Positions 1-8,576 of a DNA stretch of 64,000 nt are shown here, piece by piece. The stretch comes from Colwellia echini. Its GTDB lineage: Bacteria; Pseudomonadota; Gammaproteobacteria; Enterobacterales; Alteromonadaceae. The stretch lies in NCBI RefSeq assembly GCF_002843355.2, contig NZ_PJAI02000008.1, forward strand, positions 1 through 64,000. Direction: 5' to 3'. Position 1 is the stretch's first letter, and every line of letters starts with the position of its first letter. Both the position numbers and the translations under genes were made by a program. Under the pieces are notes generated by a model. It was not told the origin of the DNA. It did not search any database and was given only the letters and a program-made list of their open reading frames with translations.

Positions 1-136
1 TTTTAAACCTTTTAATTCTCGCTGAGTGGGAAAGAACTTAATCAATTTGGTATAAATAACTGCGACAATTTGCCACATTTTCTTTTTATTAATGATCCTT
101 ATAATAACGCCCAGTTTACAATTAAAAGGAAATAAT

Positions 137-859
137 ATGAAAAATGCATTAAAAACAAGTTTATTAGCAAGTTCATGTATGGTTGCTGCCGCAGCTCAAG
201 CACATGTTAGCATCGCTTCTGGTCCTCACTTTGTTAATAAATCAAGTATTATAGAATTAAGCATTCCTCATGGATGTACCGATGAAGTTTCTGGCTCTGA
301 AGATACAGTACGTATTGTCGCTAAAGTACCATCAAGTATTACCTCTGTTTATGCCATTGATGCAGTGTTTGGTCAAGCAACAGTAGTTGCTATGGAAGGT
401 GAGCATAGCTATAACGAAATAACTTGGGTAAAAGCAGCGGGTACAGAGCGCGATAGCGATACACAATATTACAAGGTCAGTTTTCGAGGTAAATTACCTG
501 ACGCAGCCTTTAGTACCGTATTTATTCCAACGACACAATATTGTATTAATGATAGCGAGCAAGAAATTTCTGTTAGCTGGGATGTAGAATCTGGTGGTCA
601 TGATCATAGCAGTAGTACAGAAGGTAACCCTGCACCATCATTAATGGTAATGCCAGCTCGTTCACCTGGATGGAATCAATATACTACTGGCACAGATCAG
701 CATTTGCATGACATGAGTATATTTAATGACGCTGAAATTGTTTGGTGGGATGATGCCGCTTATAGCAGTAACACTGTTACTCAAGAATTAATTGAAGCAG
801 AAGGCAAATCAACGTTAAGTGAAATTCACGATAACGCTAGTTTTTGGGTGAAATATTAA
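137..859 (+). CDS. YcnI-like (DUF1775) periplasmic copper-binding protein
   Basis: The predicted 240-residue protein starts at the ATG at 137, which follows the ribosome site AAAGGAAATAAT; an in-frame ATG at 92 lacks one. A signal peptide of about 22 residues ends in AQA before HVSIASG, so the mature protein would begin with histidine. In DUF1775/YcnI proteins such an N-terminal His takes part in copper binding (established for the family). The body has the beta-rich DUF1775 pattern, with IPHGC near residue 50 and a His cluster GGHDHSSS near residue 155. The usual C-terminal membrane helix of YcnI is not obvious, so this is probably a soluble periplasmic form. A small lipoprotein gene follows 9 bp downstream, suggesting an operon. 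The family call is fairly sure; the copper role is inferred. Confidence 0.8.
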   Translation: MKNALKTSLLASSCMVAAAAQAHVSIASGPHFVNKSSIIELSIPHGCTDEVSGSEDTVRIVAKVPSSITSVYAIDAVFGQATVVAMEGEHSYNEITWVKAAGTERDSDTQYYKVSFRGKLPDAAFSTVFIPTTQYCINDSEQEISVSWDVESGGHDHSSSTEGNPAPSLMVMPARSPGWNQYTTGTDQHLHDMSIFNDAEIVWWDDAAYSSNTVTQELIEAEGKSTLSEIHDNASFWVKY

Positions 860-868
860 GGAGCAATA

Positions 869-1084
869 ATGAAATATATTCTACTTATTATAGCTACATT
901 AACTTTAACAGCCTGTAATGAAAATAATAGTGCGAATACAGAAGCTGAAGATCAATCTGAAATAGTGCAGGAAGAAACAGCATTAGAAACCGCTGGATTA
1001 ATACCTCCAGGCACAACGCTTACTTTATTGGCGCCTAGTTCAGACCAACTGCCAAAAGCGCTATTTGCACCTCAATTAAATTAA
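869..1084 (+). CDS. small predicted lipoprotein
   Basis: This encodes 71 residues with a signal sequence ending in the lipobox LTAC, so Cys16 should be lipidated and the protein anchored in the envelope. The mature part is acidic and then Pro/Leu rich (LIPPGTTLTLL). It starts 9 bp after the DUF1775 gene, behind AAGGAGCAATA, and shares its terminator, so the two are probably cotranscribed. No family is recognised. A role as partner of the copper protein would be a guess from position only. Confidence 0.7.
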   Translation: MKYILLIIATLTLTACNENNSANTEAEDQSEIVQEETALETAGLIPPGTTLTLLAPSSDQLPKALFAPQLN

Positions 1085-1096
1085 TAGTAAAAAGAT

Positions 1097-1129
1097 AATG
1101 GCTGTTTATTTATTGAAACAGCCATTTTT
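1097..1129 (+). terminator. Rho-independent terminator of the DUF1775 operon
   Basis: AATGGCTGTTT and AAACAGCCATT form an 11-bp stem around an 8-nt loop, followed by TTTT. It lies 13 bp after the lipoprotein stop. Confidence 0.85.
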
Positions 1130-1266
1130 ACTGCGTTATCGCCTCTTAGACACCATTAACCTTGTCGTTTTCACGTCTAACAGAAAATAAAATAGGCCTC
1201 ACTTATTCAGCTAAATGAAAAACCTTTATCTCATGGTTAAATAATAAGGCAGTATTTATCCTAGAA

Positions 1267-2790
1267 TTAACAAGTCACTGCACTCGTTAAATGTCGAAGT
1301 AATCTATCCATTGCGCGGTAAGATAACGCTTCGACTATATGTTTGTGTGATATGTCTTTCACTTCTTCCATATCAGCCAGTGTTCTGGCGATTTTTAATA
1401 TTTTATGATGCGCTCGTGTTGATAAGCCAAGTTTCTCAACAGCCAACTCTAAAAACTCATTATCTTCTGTACTCAACGCACAAAATTGTTTTAATTCACT
1501 ACTTCCAATATGCGCGTTTGACTTACCTTGACGTTGTAATTGAATAGCACGACATGCTCGTACCCGTTTTTGCACGGTAGCGCTCGTTTCATTGGTTTCA
1601 CTTGTTTCAGCCCAAGTACCGCGTGGTAGTCTTGCAACTTCTATTTGAATATCAATACGATCAAGAAATGGACCTGATAAACGGCTTAAATAGCGCAGTA
1701 CTTGTTCAGGAGTGCTACGATTGTCATTATAAAAACCTGTGGGGCTTGGGTTCATCGCCGCGATTAATTGAAAACGCGCAGGAAAACACTGTTTTTGCAT
1801 CGCCCGTGAAATAGTGACTTCACCGGACTCCATCGGCTCTCGTAATACGTCTAATACCTTTCTTTCAAATTCGGGTAGTTCATCAAGAAAAAGTACACCG
1901 TTATGCGCTAGTGTGATTTCGCCTGGTTTTGGTTGACTGCCGCCACCGACTAACGCTGCTGAAGAAGCCGTATGATGTGGCGCGCGAAAAGGGCGAGTAA
2001 ACCATGATTTACGACTAATATCTTGGTTACTTATTGATTGTATCGCTGCAACTTGTAATGCCTCCTCTTCGGTCATAGCTGGTAAAATACCGGCTAAACG
2101 ACTTGCTAACATAGTCTTTCCAGTACCAGGCGGGCCGATGAAAAGTAAATTATGGCCACCGCTTGCTGTTATCTCTAATGCACGTTTAGCTAATGGTTGC
2201 CCCATTACATCGCTAATATCTAAAACTTTTTCAACAGTTTCTTCAATCAATATTTGCTCAGTCACCAAAGGCAAAAGCTGTTGTCCTGCAAAATGGGCAA
2301 ATAACTGCGTTAAGTGATTAATACCATGAATTTTTGCGTCTTTAACCCAACTCGCTTGTTCAATATTTTCCATCGGAATAATCAAAGTTCGATCATTTTG
2401 ACAACTGGCAATAGCTACCGGTATTTCACCCACAATGGCGCGTAACTCACCCGATAAAGCTAGTTCTCCTGCGAACTCATATTTTGATAAATCAACTGCT
2501 GGTAATTGCCCTGATGCAGCAAGAATTCCTACCGCTATAGGCAAGTCAAAACGTCCGCCTTCTTTAGGTAAATCTGCGGGGGCCAAATTTATTGTGATTC
2601 TTTTTGCTGGGAACTCGTAACCACAGTTAATAATAGCGCTACGAACCCGATCTTTTGATTCTTTCACTGAAGTCTCAGGAAGTCCGACAATGTTAAAAGC
2701 AGGAAGACCATTGGCAAGATGTACTTCAACAGTTACAAGAGGAGATTCAAGACCGATTCTAGCCCTGCTATATATACAAGAAAGTGACAT
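1267..2790 (-). CDS. comM: YifB/ComM family Mg-chelatase-like AAA+ ATPase
   Basis: The 507-residue protein matches the usual YifB/ComM length. It has an N-terminal Lon-protease-like fold (residues 1-170), then a Mg-chelatase AAA+ module with Walker A GPPGTGKT at about 219-226 and Walker B LFLDELPEF near 300, and the C-terminal Mg-chelatase domain ending RAMDRLLRHL. In naturally transformable bacteria ComM is a hexameric helicase that extends heteroduplex branches during integration of incoming DNA (established for the family). It is transcribed away from ilvG and stands alone. Whether this organism is transformable cannot be told from the window. Confidence 0.93.
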   Translation of the reverse strand: MSLSCIYSRARIGLESPLVTVEVHLANGLPAFNIVGLPETSVKESKDRVRSAIINCGYEFPAKRITINLAPADLPKEGGRFDLPIAVGILAASGQLPAVDLSKYEFAGELALSGELRAIVGEIPVAIASCQNDRTLIIPMENIEQASWVKDAKIHGINHLTQLFAHFAGQQLLPLVTEQILIEETVEKVLDISDVMGQPLAKRALEITASGGHNLLFIGPPGTGKTMLASRLAGILPAMTEEEALQVAAIQSISNQDISRKSWFTRPFRAPHHTASSAALVGGGSQPKPGEITLAHNGVLFLDELPEFERKVLDVLREPMESGEVTISRAMQKQCFPARFQLIAAMNPSPTGFYNDNRSTPEQVLRYLSRLSGPFLDRIDIQIEVARLPRGTWAETSETNETSATVQKRVRACRAIQLQRQGKSNAHIGSSELKQFCALSTEDNEFLELAVEKLGLSTRAHHKILKIARTLADMEEVKDISHKHIVEALSYRAMDRLLRHLTSAVTC

Positions 2791-3101
2791 AAAAATTCCA
2801 TTTTAATGATTCCTAGTTTCAGTATAGTTCAAATATCTTTAATTGGTTTTATTAGCCCTTGTCGATTGCTGTATAAAAAAGCTATAATAAAAAAACTTGC
2901 ATACCGCATTAGCGCTATGATACTTATTAACTAGAAAATTTAACTAGAAAATTGATTTACGTAGATATAGCTCAGTAATAATATCCGTAATAATAGATAC
3001 ACGTAAATAGTGTTATCAACCCATCAATTAATAAGTGATATTATAATCAAGTGATGCTGAACGGATTATCGGCAACTTAAAAAATACAGAAAAGAAACGA
3101 A
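2791..3101. promoter_or_regulatory. divergent intergenic region between comM and the ilv leader
   Basis: This AT-rich spacer must hold the comM promoter (minus) and the ilv promoter (plus). A TATAAT at 3042-3047 is well placed as the -10 of a start about 50 nt before the leader peptide, but I see no good -35 at the right distance. No regulator box was recognised. Confidence 0.4.
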
Positions 3102-3176
3102 ATGCAACTATTCAGCACAATTATTGTAAACCTTCTCGTCGTGGTGATTATTAGATCATCTCGAGGGTTTTGTTGA
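3102..3176 (+). CDS. ilvL: ilv operon leader peptide
   Basis: A 24-codon reading frame starts at ATG 3102 after AAAGAAACGAA and ends at TGA 3174. Of its codons, four are Ile, four Val and three Leu, clustered as IIVNLLVVVII at residues 7-17. This is the composition expected of a leader peptide whose translation senses charged Ile, Val and Leu tRNAs. It is followed at once by complementary attenuator segments and by ilvG, as in enterobacterial ilvLGMEDA. Confidence 0.88.
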   Translation: MQLFSTIIVNLLVVVIIRSSRGFC

Positions 3177-3240
3177 ACTAAAATAAGCATTCAATCAAAT
3201 AACAAACCCTCGCTTCGCAAGAACCGAGGGTTTTCGTTTT
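3163..3240 (+). promoter_or_regulatory. ilv transcription attenuator (antiterminator and terminator)
   Basis: The sequence CGAGGGTTTT occurs twice, at 3163-3172 inside the end of the leader peptide and at 3225-3234. Between them AAACCCTCG (3204-3212) can pair with either copy. Pairing with the second copy gives a 9-bp terminator stem followed by TTTTCGTTTT; pairing with the first gives an antiterminator. Ribosome stalling at the Ile/Val/Leu codons should favour the antiterminator (mechanism established in enterobacteria, inferred here). Confidence 0.87.
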
Positions 3241-3333
3241 AGCACTTTTGAGTTAATTATCTATTAAAACAAGAGTTACTAAATAAAATATTAAAAAATA
3301 CAGAAATTAACACGATAAAAAATTGGAATCATC

Positions 3334-4998
3334 ATGACCGAGAGTAAAACGCTAACAGGCGGCGCACTATTATTTGAAGTACTACAAGAACATGGCGTAA
3401 AGCATGTGTTTGGTTACCCTGGTGGCGCCATCATGCCAATTTATGATGCGTTATACGACAGTGAAGTAAAACATTTCTTATGTCGCCATGAACAAGGTGC
3501 TGCGTTTTCTGCTGTCGGTTATGCTCGTGCTGCTGATACGGTTGGTGTTTGTTTAGCAACATCAGGTCCTGGTGCTACTAACTTAATTACCGGTCTTGCT
3601 GATGCACTAGCTGATTCAATTCCTGTTGTGGCAATTACTGGTCAAGTTCCTACTGCTGCTATGGGTAGCGATGCTTTCCAAGAAATCGATATTTTTGGTT
3701 TATCTCTTGCTTGTACTAAGCATTCTTTCCAAGTAACCGATATTGATGATTTAGAAAAAGTATTATACCAAGCATTTGAAATCGCATTAGAAGGTCGTCA
3801 AGGTCCTGTACTTGTAGATATTCCAAAAGATATTCAGTTAGCTGAAGTTACAACACGTTTTGACAAACTTTCTCATTTAGAAAACAAAGTTAAATTACCA
3901 TTAGCTGATATAGGTAATGCTGTTGAGTTATTAACAAGCGCTAAGCAACCTATTTTATACGTAGGTGGTGGTGTTGGTATGGCTAATGCTATTGATGAAG
4001 TACGTGCTTTCGCTAATATAACAGGCATTCCATGTGTTTCAACGTTAAAAGGTTTAGGTGCTATTAACCCTGATAACGTAAATTATCTAGGCATGCTAGG
4101 TATGCATGGCACAAAAGCCGCAAATATGGCCGTACAAGAAAGTGATTTATTAGTAGTTGTTGGTGCTCGTTTTGATGACCGAGTAACAGGTAAACTTGAT
4201 GAGTTTGCTCCACACGCCAAAGTTATCCATTTCGATATCGATACTGCTGAGATAAACAAACGTCGCAAAGCTGATGTTGCAATTTTAGGTGACCTAAAAG
4301 CCAACTTACCACAATTATCTACCACGCTAGAAATCACAGCATGGCAAGAAAAAATACAATTAAGTAAAGCTGCTTGTGCATGGCGTTACGATCACCCAGG
4401 TGACAACATTTATGCACCTGCAGTATTAAATACTATTAGCAACCTAATGCCAGCCAATACCTGTGTAACTACTGATGTTGGTCAACATCAAATGTGGGCT
4501 GCACAGCACATGGATTTTGACGATCCAAGTAACTTTTTAACCAGTGGCGGCATGGGTACTATGGGCTTTGGTTTACCTGCAGCAATTGGCGCACAAATTT
4601 CACGCCCTCATGACACTGTAATCACCGTTTCAGGTGATGGTTCAATCATGATGAACGTACAAGAATTAGCAACAATTAAACGTTACCAAATTCCTGTGAA
4701 AATCGTGTTAATTGATAACGCAAAATTAGGTATGGTTCGCCAATGGCAAGACCTATTCTTTGATGGTCGATTAAGTGAAACCGATTTATCTGACAATCCT
4801 GATTTCCTTATGTTAGCAAGATCATTTGATATTAAAGCAAAACTTATCAGTAAGAAAAGCGAAGTAGACGCTGCAGTAAACGAAATGTTAGATCATGATG
4901 GCCCTTATTTCTTACAAGTAAAAATTGATGCTGCAGAAAATGTTTGGCCATTAGTTCCGCCAAATACAGCAAACGACCAAATGATGGAGAGTGTTTAA
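3334..4998 (+). CDS. ilvG: acetolactate synthase II large subunit
   Basis: The 554-residue ThDP enzyme condenses two pyruvates to acetolactate, or pyruvate with 2-oxobutyrate to acetohydroxybutyrate, the first common step of Val/Leu/Ile synthesis. The ThDP glutamate lies in the N-terminal CRHEQGAAF segment (about residues 46-54), and the ThDP/Mg motif [12 protein letters not shown] is near residue 435. FAD-binding middle and ThDP C-terminal domains are intact, with no frameshift like the one that silences ilvG in E. coli K-12. The start follows GGAATCATC, about 95 nt after the attenuator. ilvM begins 1 nt after its stop. Confidence 0.96.
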   Translation: MTESKTLTGGALLFEVLQEHGVKHVFGYPGGAIMPIYDALYDSEVKHFLCRHEQGAAFSAVGYARAADTVGVCLATSGPGATNLITGLADALADSIPVVAITGQVPTAAMGSDAFQEIDIFGLSLACTKHSFQVTDIDDLEKVLYQAFEIALEGRQGPVLVDIPKDIQLAEVTTRFDKLSHLENKVKLPLADIGNAVELLTSAKQPILYVGGGVGMANAIDEVRAFANITGIPCVSTLKGLGAINPDNVNYLGMLGMHGTKAANMAVQESDLLVVVGARFDDRVTGKLDEFAPHAKVIHFDIDTAEINKRRKADVAILGDLKANLPQLSTTLEITAWQEKIQLSKAACAWRYDHPGDNIYAPAVLNTISNLMPANTCVTTDVGQHQMWAAQHMDFDDPSNFLTSGGMGTMGFGLPAAIGAQISRPHDTVITVSGDGSIMMNVQELATIKRYQIPVKIVLIDNAKLGMVRQWQDLFFDGRLSETDLSDNPDFLMLARSFDIKAKLISKKSEVDAAVNEMLDHDGPYFLQVKIDAAENVWPLVPPNTANDQMMESV

Positions 4999-4999
4999 G

Positions 5000-5275
5000 A
5001 TGAAACCTACCACACTAAATAACTACAAATTAATCATTATGGTTGATGACAGACAAGTAGTATTAGAAAGAATTCTACAGGTTACTCGATACCGCGGTTT
5101 TTTAATCAACGGTATGCACGCTGAAGTAAATACAGGTAATAATGTTGGTACTATTACTCTGAGTGTTAGTAGCGAACGTCCTATTAGTTTATTAGTTGAT
5201 CAAATCAACAAGCTAATCGATATCAAAGGTGTTGAAGTCGACAATAGTGCCGATTTAGCTGCTGCAGCAATTTAA
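5000..5275 (+). CDS. ilvM: acetolactate synthase II small regulatory subunit (ACT domain)
   Basis: A 91-residue protein with a single ACT domain, beginning MKPTTLNNYKLIIMVDDRQVV. It resembles IlvM, the short regulatory subunit that activates IlvG. The ATG at 5000 was chosen over a GTG at 4991 because the GGAG at 4986-4989 is well spaced only for the ATG. The start lies 1 nt past the ilvG stop, so translation is probably coupled. Confidence 0.93.
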   Translation: MKPTTLNNYKLIIMVDDRQVVLERILQVTRYRGFLINGMHAEVNTGNNVGTITLSVSSERPISLLVDQINKLIDIKGVEVDNSADLAAAAI

Positions 5276-5308
5276 CGCAATATATTCATTTAATAAAATT
5301 CGTTTTTT

Positions 5309-5354
5309 AATAACTACTTATGGCTTGACCTATACCTCGAGCCATTAGTTATTA
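5309..5354 (+). other. hairpin between ilvM and ilvE
   Basis: TAATAACT..ATGGCT and AGCCAT.AGTTATTA form a long interrupted stem around a 15-nt loop. No T-run follows, so it looks like an mRNA processing or stability structure rather than a terminator. Confidence 0.5.
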
Positions 5355-5386
5355 CAGAACAACACATTTAAGATTTAGGAACGAAG

Positions 5387-6313
5387 ATGGCAAAAGTAAA
5401 CGCAGAATTAATTTGGTTTAACGGTGAGTTAATGCCGTGGCAAAACGCAACAGTTCATGTAATGAGCCACGCTCTACATTATGGCTCTTCAGTATTTGAA
5501 GGTATTCGTGCTTACGAAACGCACAAAGGTACTTGTATTTTTCGTTTAGAAGAACACATTGAACGTCTTTTTAATTCAGCAAAAATTTACCGCATGAACA
5601 TTCCTTACACGCCTGAAGAAATTTCTCAAGCTTGTAAAGATGCTGTTGTTAAAAATGGTTTAAAGTCTGCTTACTTACGTCCATTATTTTTCTTAGGCGA
5701 TATAGGTATGGGTTTACGCCCACCTACTGATGCTGTTGCTGATGCTATGATCGCAGCCTTTAGCTGGGAAGCTTACTTAGGTGCTGAAGCGATTGAAGAC
5801 GGTGTTAACGTGGGTGTTTCAAGTTGGAATCGTTTAGCGCCAAACACTATGCCTACGGCGGCAAAAGCAGGCGGTAACTACTTATCTTCACAATTAATTT
5901 CTACTGAAGCGGCTCGTCATGGTTACACTGAAGGTATCGCATTAGACGTTAATAACATGGTAAGTGAAGGCGCTGGTCAAAACTTATTTTTAGTACGTAA
6001 AGGTGTAATTTACACGCCACCAAGTTCAGCTTCTATTTTAACTGGCTTAACACGTGACGTAGTAATGACTTTAGCTGCTGATTTAGGTTATGAAGTTCGT
6101 GAAGAAACAATTGCGCGTGATGCATTATACGTTGCTGATGAATTCTTTATGACTGGTACCGCAACAGAAATCGTGCCTGTTAAAACGGTTGACGGTTTAC
6201 CTGTAGGAACAGGTTCACGTGGCCCGGTAACTAAAGCACTTCAAGAAGCTTTCTTTGGTATTTTCGACGGTACTACTGAAGATAAGTGGGGCTGGTTAGA
6301 GTCTGTAGAATAG
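5387..6313 (+). CDS. ilvE: branched-chain amino acid aminotransferase
   Basis: This 308-residue PLP fold-type IV enzyme transaminates the 2-oxo acids to Val, Leu and Ile. Features include the N-terminal WFNGELMPW, the HALHYGSSVFEGIRAY block, the PLP lysine in AAKAGGNYLSS (about residue 163), the EGAGQNLF block and GTATEIVP. Length matches E. coli IlvE (309). It starts after TTAGGAACGAAG, 112 bp after ilvM and separated from it by a hairpin, still on the ilv operon strand. Confidence 0.96.
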   Translation: MAKVNAELIWFNGELMPWQNATVHVMSHALHYGSSVFEGIRAYETHKGTCIFRLEEHIERLFNSAKIYRMNIPYTPEEISQACKDAVVKNGLKSAYLRPLFFLGDIGMGLRPPTDAVADAMIAAFSWEAYLGAEAIEDGVNVGVSSWNRLAPNTMPTAAKAGGNYLSSQLISTEAARHGYTEGIALDVNNMVSEGAGQNLFLVRKGVIYTPPSSASILTGLTRDVVMTLAADLGYEVREETIARDALYVADEFFMTGTATEIVPVKTVDGLPVGTGSRGPVTKALQEAFFGIFDGTTEDKWGWLESVE

Positions 6314-6400
6314 GCTCTATCTGCTGTAAAAAACGAGTAAAAGCAGTACATTCATTACCTTGATAAGTGTTGTATGTACTGCTTAAATGAAAACTATATT

Positions 6401-6447
6401 TAAATAACCTGAATTCGGGTAAACAAAATGCTACAACAGGTTAAATA
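6401..6447 (+). repeat. 35-bp internally deleted copy of the 194-bp inverted-repeat element
   Basis: Positions 6407-6441 carry the left end ACCTGAATTCGGGTAA and internal AAAATGCTACAACAG of the element found in full at 10788, 20786, 45461 and 49062. These are joined directly to the right end CAGGT. The copy is flanked on both sides by TAAATA (6401-6406 and 6442-6447). The join lies in a CAG present at both deletion edges, pointing to loss of about 159 bp by microhomology. Confidence 0.8.
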
Positions 6448-6550
6448 GTGTTTCATTTTTAAAGTTATTTTGAACTTGTGATAAGCGATTAGCAATAATT
6501 TTAAAAATGAATGTACTTCTCCTCACACCTTTAACATGGATACAAACATC

Positions 6551-8410
6551 ATGCCTAAATTAAGATCAGCTACTTCTACTCAAGGCCGTAACATGGCAGG
6601 TGCTCGTGCCCTATGGCGCGCAACGGGCATGACAGACGGCGATTTTGGAAAACCTATTGTCGCCGTAGTTAACTCTTTTACTCAGTTTGTTCCTGGTCAT
6701 GTACATTTAAAAGATATGGGACAATTAGTAGCAGGCGCTATTGAAGAAGCGGGTGGTGTTGCCAAAGAATTTAATACCATAGCCGTTGATGATGGCATTG
6801 CTATGGGTCACTCAGGGATGCTTTACAGCTTACCATCACGTGATTTAATTGCTGACTCTGTTGAATACATGGTAAATGCTCATTGTGCTGATGCTATGGT
6901 TTGTATCTCAAACTGTGACAAAATCACCCCTGGTATGATGATGGCTGCAATGCGCCTTAACATCCCAGTTATTTTTGTATCAGGTGGCCCAATGGAAGCG
7001 GGTAAAACAACGCTTTCAAACCAAATCATTAAACTTGATTTAGTTGATGCGATGATTAAAGGCGCAGACTCTACAGTTAGTGATGAAGACAGCGATAAAA
7101 TCGAACGCTCTGCATGTCCAACCTGTGGCTCATGTTCTGGTATGTTCACTGCTAACTCAATGAACTGTTTAGCTGAAGCACTTGGCCTTGCCTTACCAGG
7201 TAACGGTTCAATGTTAGCAACTCACGCTGACCGAAAAAACTTATTTTTAAATGCTGGTAAACAAATTGTCGAATTAACAAAACGTTATTATCAACAGAAT
7301 GATGAATCTGCATTACCACGTAATATTGCCTGTAAAGATGCCTTACATAATGCAATGTGTTTAGACATTGCGATGGGTGGTTCTACCAACACTATCTTGC
7401 ATTTACTTGCTATCGCGCAAGAAGCTGAAATTGATTACACCATGGACGATATGGATAAGTTATCACGCCTTGTTCCGCAATTATGTAAAGTAGCGCCGTC
7501 TACGCCTGAATATCATATGGAAGATGTGCATCGTGCTGGCGGTGTTATCTCTATTTTAGGTGAGTTATCGCGCGCGGGTTTATTACATACCAACGTACCG
7601 AATGTTTTAGGTACCACATTAGCCGACGTAATTGCTAAATATGACATCACCTTAACTGACGATGAAGACGTTAAAAAATTCTACCGTGCAGGCCCTGCAG
7701 GTATTCGTACCACTAAAGCATTCAGCCAAGATTGCCGTTGGGATACATTAGACGATGACCGTGCAAACGGTTGTATTCGTAGTATTGATAACGCATTCTC
7801 ACTAGAAGGTGGTTTAGCGGTACTTTCAGGTAACATTGCCCTTGATGGCTGTGTAGTTAAAACTGCTGGTGTAGATGACGATAATCTAACTTTTACTGGT
7901 CCTGCACATATTTTTGAAAGCCAAGACGACGCAGTAGCGGGTATTCTTGACGGCAAAGTTGTTGCTGGTGAAGTAGTAGTTATTCGCTATGAAGGCCCTA
8001 AAGGTGGTCCAGGTATGCAAGAAATGCTATACCCAACCACTTACTTAAAATCTATGCACTTAGGTAAAGCCTGTGCATTACTTACCGATGGTCGCTTCTC
8101 TGGTGGTACGTCTGGTTTATCAATTGGTCACGTTTCACCAGAAGCAGCTGACGGCGGAACAATCGCATTAGTTGAACAAGGCGATATCATTCATATCGAT
8201 ATTCCTACACGTGAAATTACCTTACAAGTAAGCGAAGAAATTTTAGCTGAACGTAAAGCCGCGATGGAGGCTAAAGGTAAAGATGCTTGGAAACCAGCTG
8301 ATCGTGTTCGTCCAATTAGTTACGCCTTAAAAAACTATGCAATGTTAGCAACAAGTGCCGACAAAGGTGCTGTACGTAACCGTGCATTACTTGATGGTTT
8401 AGTAGATTAG
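6551..8410 (+). CDS. ilvD: dihydroxy-acid dehydratase
   Basis: The enzyme dehydrates 2,3-dihydroxy-3-methyl acids to branched 2-oxo acids using an Fe-S cluster. Cluster cysteines are in [12 protein letters not shown] and [18 protein letters not shown]; the C-terminal [19 protein letters not shown] block is intact. I chose the ATG at 6551 (MPKLRSATS), giving 619 residues and aligning with E. coli IlvD (616); GGAT at 6538-6541 can serve as ribosome site. The ATG at 6536 has no such site. It is the fourth enzyme gene of the ilv operon, after the short repeat remnant. Confidence 0.95.
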   Translation: MPKLRSATSTQGRNMAGARALWRATGMTDGDFGKPIVAVVNSFTQFVPGHVHLKDMGQLVAGAIEEAGGVAKEFNTIAVDDGIAMGHSGMLYSLPSRDLIADSVEYMVNAHCADAMVCISNCDKITPGMMMAAMRLNIPVIFVSGGPMEAGKTTLSNQIIKLDLVDAMIKGADSTVSDEDSDKIERSACPTCGSCSGMFTANSMNCLAEALGLALPGNGSMLATHADRKNLFLNAGKQIVELTKRYYQQNDESALPRNIACKDALHNAMCLDIAMGGSTNTILHLLAIAQEAEIDYTMDDMDKLSRLVPQLCKVAPSTPEYHMEDVHRAGGVISILGELSRAGLLHTNVPNVLGTTLADVIAKYDITLTDDEDVKKFYRAGPAGIRTTKAFSQDCRWDTLDDDRANGCIRSIDNAFSLEGGLAVLSGNIALDGCVVKTAGVDDDNLTFTGPAHIFESQDDAVAGILDGKVVAGEVVVIRYEGPKGGPGMQEMLYPTTYLKSMHLGKACALLTDGRFSGGTSGLSIGHVSPEAADGGTIALVEQGDIIHIDIPTREITLQVSEEILAERKAAMEAKGKDAWKPADRVRPISYALKNYAMLATSADKGAVRNRALLDGLVD

Positions 8411-8481
8411 TCACTCTTAGTAACAGCGCTACAGACATGATGATATATTAAAATATTAACTCATGCTCAATGATAAATATT

Positions 8482-8528
8482 AAACCTAAACAGACGTATG
8501 TTCGTATGACTGTTTAGGTTTTCTAATT
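8482..8528 (+). terminator. terminator-like hairpin between ilvD and ilvA
   Basis: AAACCTAAACAG (8482-8493) pairs perfectly with CTGTTTAGGTTT (8510-8521), followed by a T-rich tract. It suggests that many ilvGMED transcripts end here and that ilvA is read through at lower level or has its own promoter. Confidence 0.75.
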
Positions 8529-8576
8529 TTTATCATCTCATTTTTATCTTACTTTTAAAATTCAAGGTTGAATTAA

